Positions 4,822 to 5,842 of a stretch of 5,842 nucleotides of DNA are shown one piece after another; positions within the stretch are counted from its first letter, which is position 1, and each line of letters begins with the position of its first letter. The notes beneath the pieces are model-generated. The model was given only the letters and a program-made list of their open reading frames with translations. It was not told the origin of the DNA and did not search any database. Made by a program: the position numbers and the translations under genes. The stretch covers positions 1-5,842 of the forward strand of contig JASIGS010000706.1 of NCBI GenBank assembly GCA_030052355.1, read 5' to 3'. Source of the DNA: Streptosporangiaceae bacterium. GTDB lineage: Bacteria; Actinomycetota; Actinomycetes; Streptosporangiales; Streptosporangiaceae.

Positions 4822-5842
4822 TCACCGGGCGGCCGACGGCGCGACGGCTGGCTCGGCTTGCAGCGCGGCCAGACCCGGCAGAGTCTTGCCCTCCAGGTAT
4901 TCCAGGCTGGCGCCACCGCCGGTGGACACGTGACCGAAGTCGTCGTCGCTGAAACCCAGGTTGCGCACGGCAGCGCCGGTGTCGCCACCGCCGATCATCG
5001 TGAAGCCGTAGCTGCTCGCGAGCGCTCTCGCCACCTCTTTGGTTCCGGCCGCGAAACTAGGGATCTCGTACACGCCCATCGGGCCGTTCCAGAAGATCGT
5101 GGCCGCGCCGGCAATGCTCGCCGCGAACAGCCGCGCCGTCTCCGGCCCGATGTCCAGCACAACCTGTCCCGGCTGGATGCCGGTCACGGGGACCACGGTC
5201 GCGGCCGCGTCGGCAGAGCGCTCCGCGGCAACCGTCACGTCCGTGGGCAGCACCAGGTCGACGCCGGTGGCGGCGGCCTTGACCAGGTAGGCGCCGGCCG
5301 CCCGCGGGTCTGAGTCGAGCGGTGACGCGCCTACCGCGTACCCCTGGGCAGCCAGGAACGGGACCGCGATGGCCCCGCCGACCAGGATCTGGTCGGCGAT
5401 GCCGAGCAGGGAGTCGACGACGGGCAGCTTGTCCGCGACCTTCCCGCCGCCCAGCACGACCACGTACGGCCGGCAGACGTCGCGTGTCAGGCGCTGCAGC
5501 GCCCACACTTCGGACTGCACGAGGTACCCCGCCGCGTGCGGCAGCCGCGCGGGCACGTCGTACACGCTGGCGTGCTTGCGGTGCACCGCTCCGAAGCCGT
5601 CGCCCACATAGACGTCGGCGAGCGTGGCGAGCTGATCGGCGAACTCACCCCTGACCTCGTCGTCCTTGCTGGTCTCGGCGGGCTCGAACCGCAGGTTCTC
5701 CAGCAGCACGACCTCGCCGGGACGCAGCGCGGCGACAGCCGACCTAGCCGAGGGCCCGACGACGTCAGCGGCGAATCCGACCGGCTGGCCCAGCAGCCGC
5801 GCGAGCCGTCGCGCCACCGGTGCCAGCGTGTACTGCGGATCC
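4822..5842 (-). CDS. pgk: Phosphoglycerate kinase, N-terminus cut by window edge
   Basis: About 339 C-terminal residues are visible, reading in from the right edge (last full codon 5839-5841) to TGA 4824-4822. A full PGK is about 390-400 residues, so roughly 60 N-terminal residues lie outside; a GTG at 5817 is an internal valine within DPQYTLAPVARRL. The enzyme transfers phosphate from 1,3-bisphosphoglycerate to ADP in glycolysis, in the cytosol. Landmarks in fragment numbering are LENLRF (47-52), VGDGFGAVHRKHAS (79-92), GGGKVADK (131-138), WNGPMGVYE (251-259), GGGDTGAAV (284-292; usually GGGDSAAAV) and STGGGASLEYLEGK (306-319). These keep the nucleotide-binding elements, so activity is likely. 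The segment around 155-165 reads VGGAIAVPFLAAQG where most PGKs have GGGMAxTFLKAQG, and no tpiA follows, so this may be a second, diverged PGK. The gene downstream on the same strand is the GH65 phosphorylase, 133 bp away. Confidence 0.96.
   Translation of the reverse strand, partial: DPQYTLAPVARRLARLLGQPVGFAADVVGPSARSAVAALRPGEVVLLENLRFEPAETSKDDEVRGEFADQLATLADVYVGDGFGAVHRKHASVYDVPARLPHAAGYLVQSEVWALQRLTRDVCRPYVVVLGGGKVADKLPVVDSLLGIADQILVGGAIAVPFLAAQGYAVGASPLDSDPRAAGAYLVKAAATGVDLVLPTDVTVAAERSADAAATVVPVTGIQPGQVVLDIGPETARLFAASIAGAATIFWNGPMGVYEIPSFAAGTKEVARALASSYGFTMIGGGDTGAAVRNLGFSDDDFGHVSTGGGASLEYLEGKTLPGLAALQAEPAVAPSAAR

Noticed and set aside
4649..4988. Small open frames on both strands across the PGK-GH65 gap that translate the 15-bp repeats into Val-Ala-Ser-Thr or His-His-Gly runs
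   Set aside because: The repeat unit is a multiple of three, so every frame gives a periodic peptide. They overlap the ends of real genes and show no codon or start-site support.
1..5842. A DosR-type operator or other known hypoxia box
   Set aside because: I looked for a GGGAC...GTCCC-like palindrome near gene starts and saw none. The left operon's promoter lies outside the window.
5837..5842. The window ends exactly on GGATCC, a BamHI site, suggesting a clone end
   Set aside because: The PGK frame runs on through it without disturbance and there is no vector sequence, so it may be coincidence or the way the window was cut; nothing biological follows from it.

Overview
The window is high-GC DNA throughout, with short gaps between genes. 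Protein style and gene families (an Acg-type nitroreductase, an Rv1733c-type membrane protein, an AdhA-type alcohol dehydrogenase and a PGK closest in flavour to actinomycete enzymes) point to an actinobacterium. I cannot name a genus. Five protein-coding genes fill almost all of the window. Two of them, one at each end, are cut by the window edges. I see no RNA genes, insertion sequences, CRISPR arrays or phage genes.

Left half, + strand (1-2260): three genes that look like one operon. They are the C-terminal part of an Acg-family (Rv2032-like) nitroreductase, a two-helix membrane protein of the Rv1733c family that starts inside the nitroreductase stop codon (GTGA overlap), and, 20 bp further on behind a strong ribosome binding site, a complete 332-residue zinc alcohol dehydrogenase of the AdhA type. 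Right half, - strand (2304-5842): a complete 794-residue GH65 disaccharide phosphorylase, preceded on the same strand by a phosphoglycerate kinase lacking only its N-terminus. The two blocks converge on a 43-bp gap holding two small GC-rich hairpins.

The 133-bp gap between the PGK and GH65 genes is the most structured non-coding stretch. It carries three 15-bp direct repeats, each with a TGGCCA core, a perfect 14-bp palindrome, and a good actinomycete -10 hexamer directly downstream of the repeats in the GH65 direction.

Functionally the genes fit a low-oxygen or energy-saving theme. Acg and Rv1733c homologues belong to the DosR hypoxia/dormancy regulon in Mycobacterium tuberculosis. An alcohol dehydrogenase can reoxidise reduced nicotinamide cofactor, GH65 phosphorolysis yields a sugar phosphate without spending ATP, and PGK makes ATP by substrate-level phosphorylation. 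That theme is inference from gene families and neighbourhood. No DosR-type operator is visible here, and the promoter of the left operon lies outside the window. I do not see a clearly new biological system. The best leads are the repeat/palindrome region, the substituted structural-zinc site of the dehydrogenase, and the divergent, out-of-context PGK.
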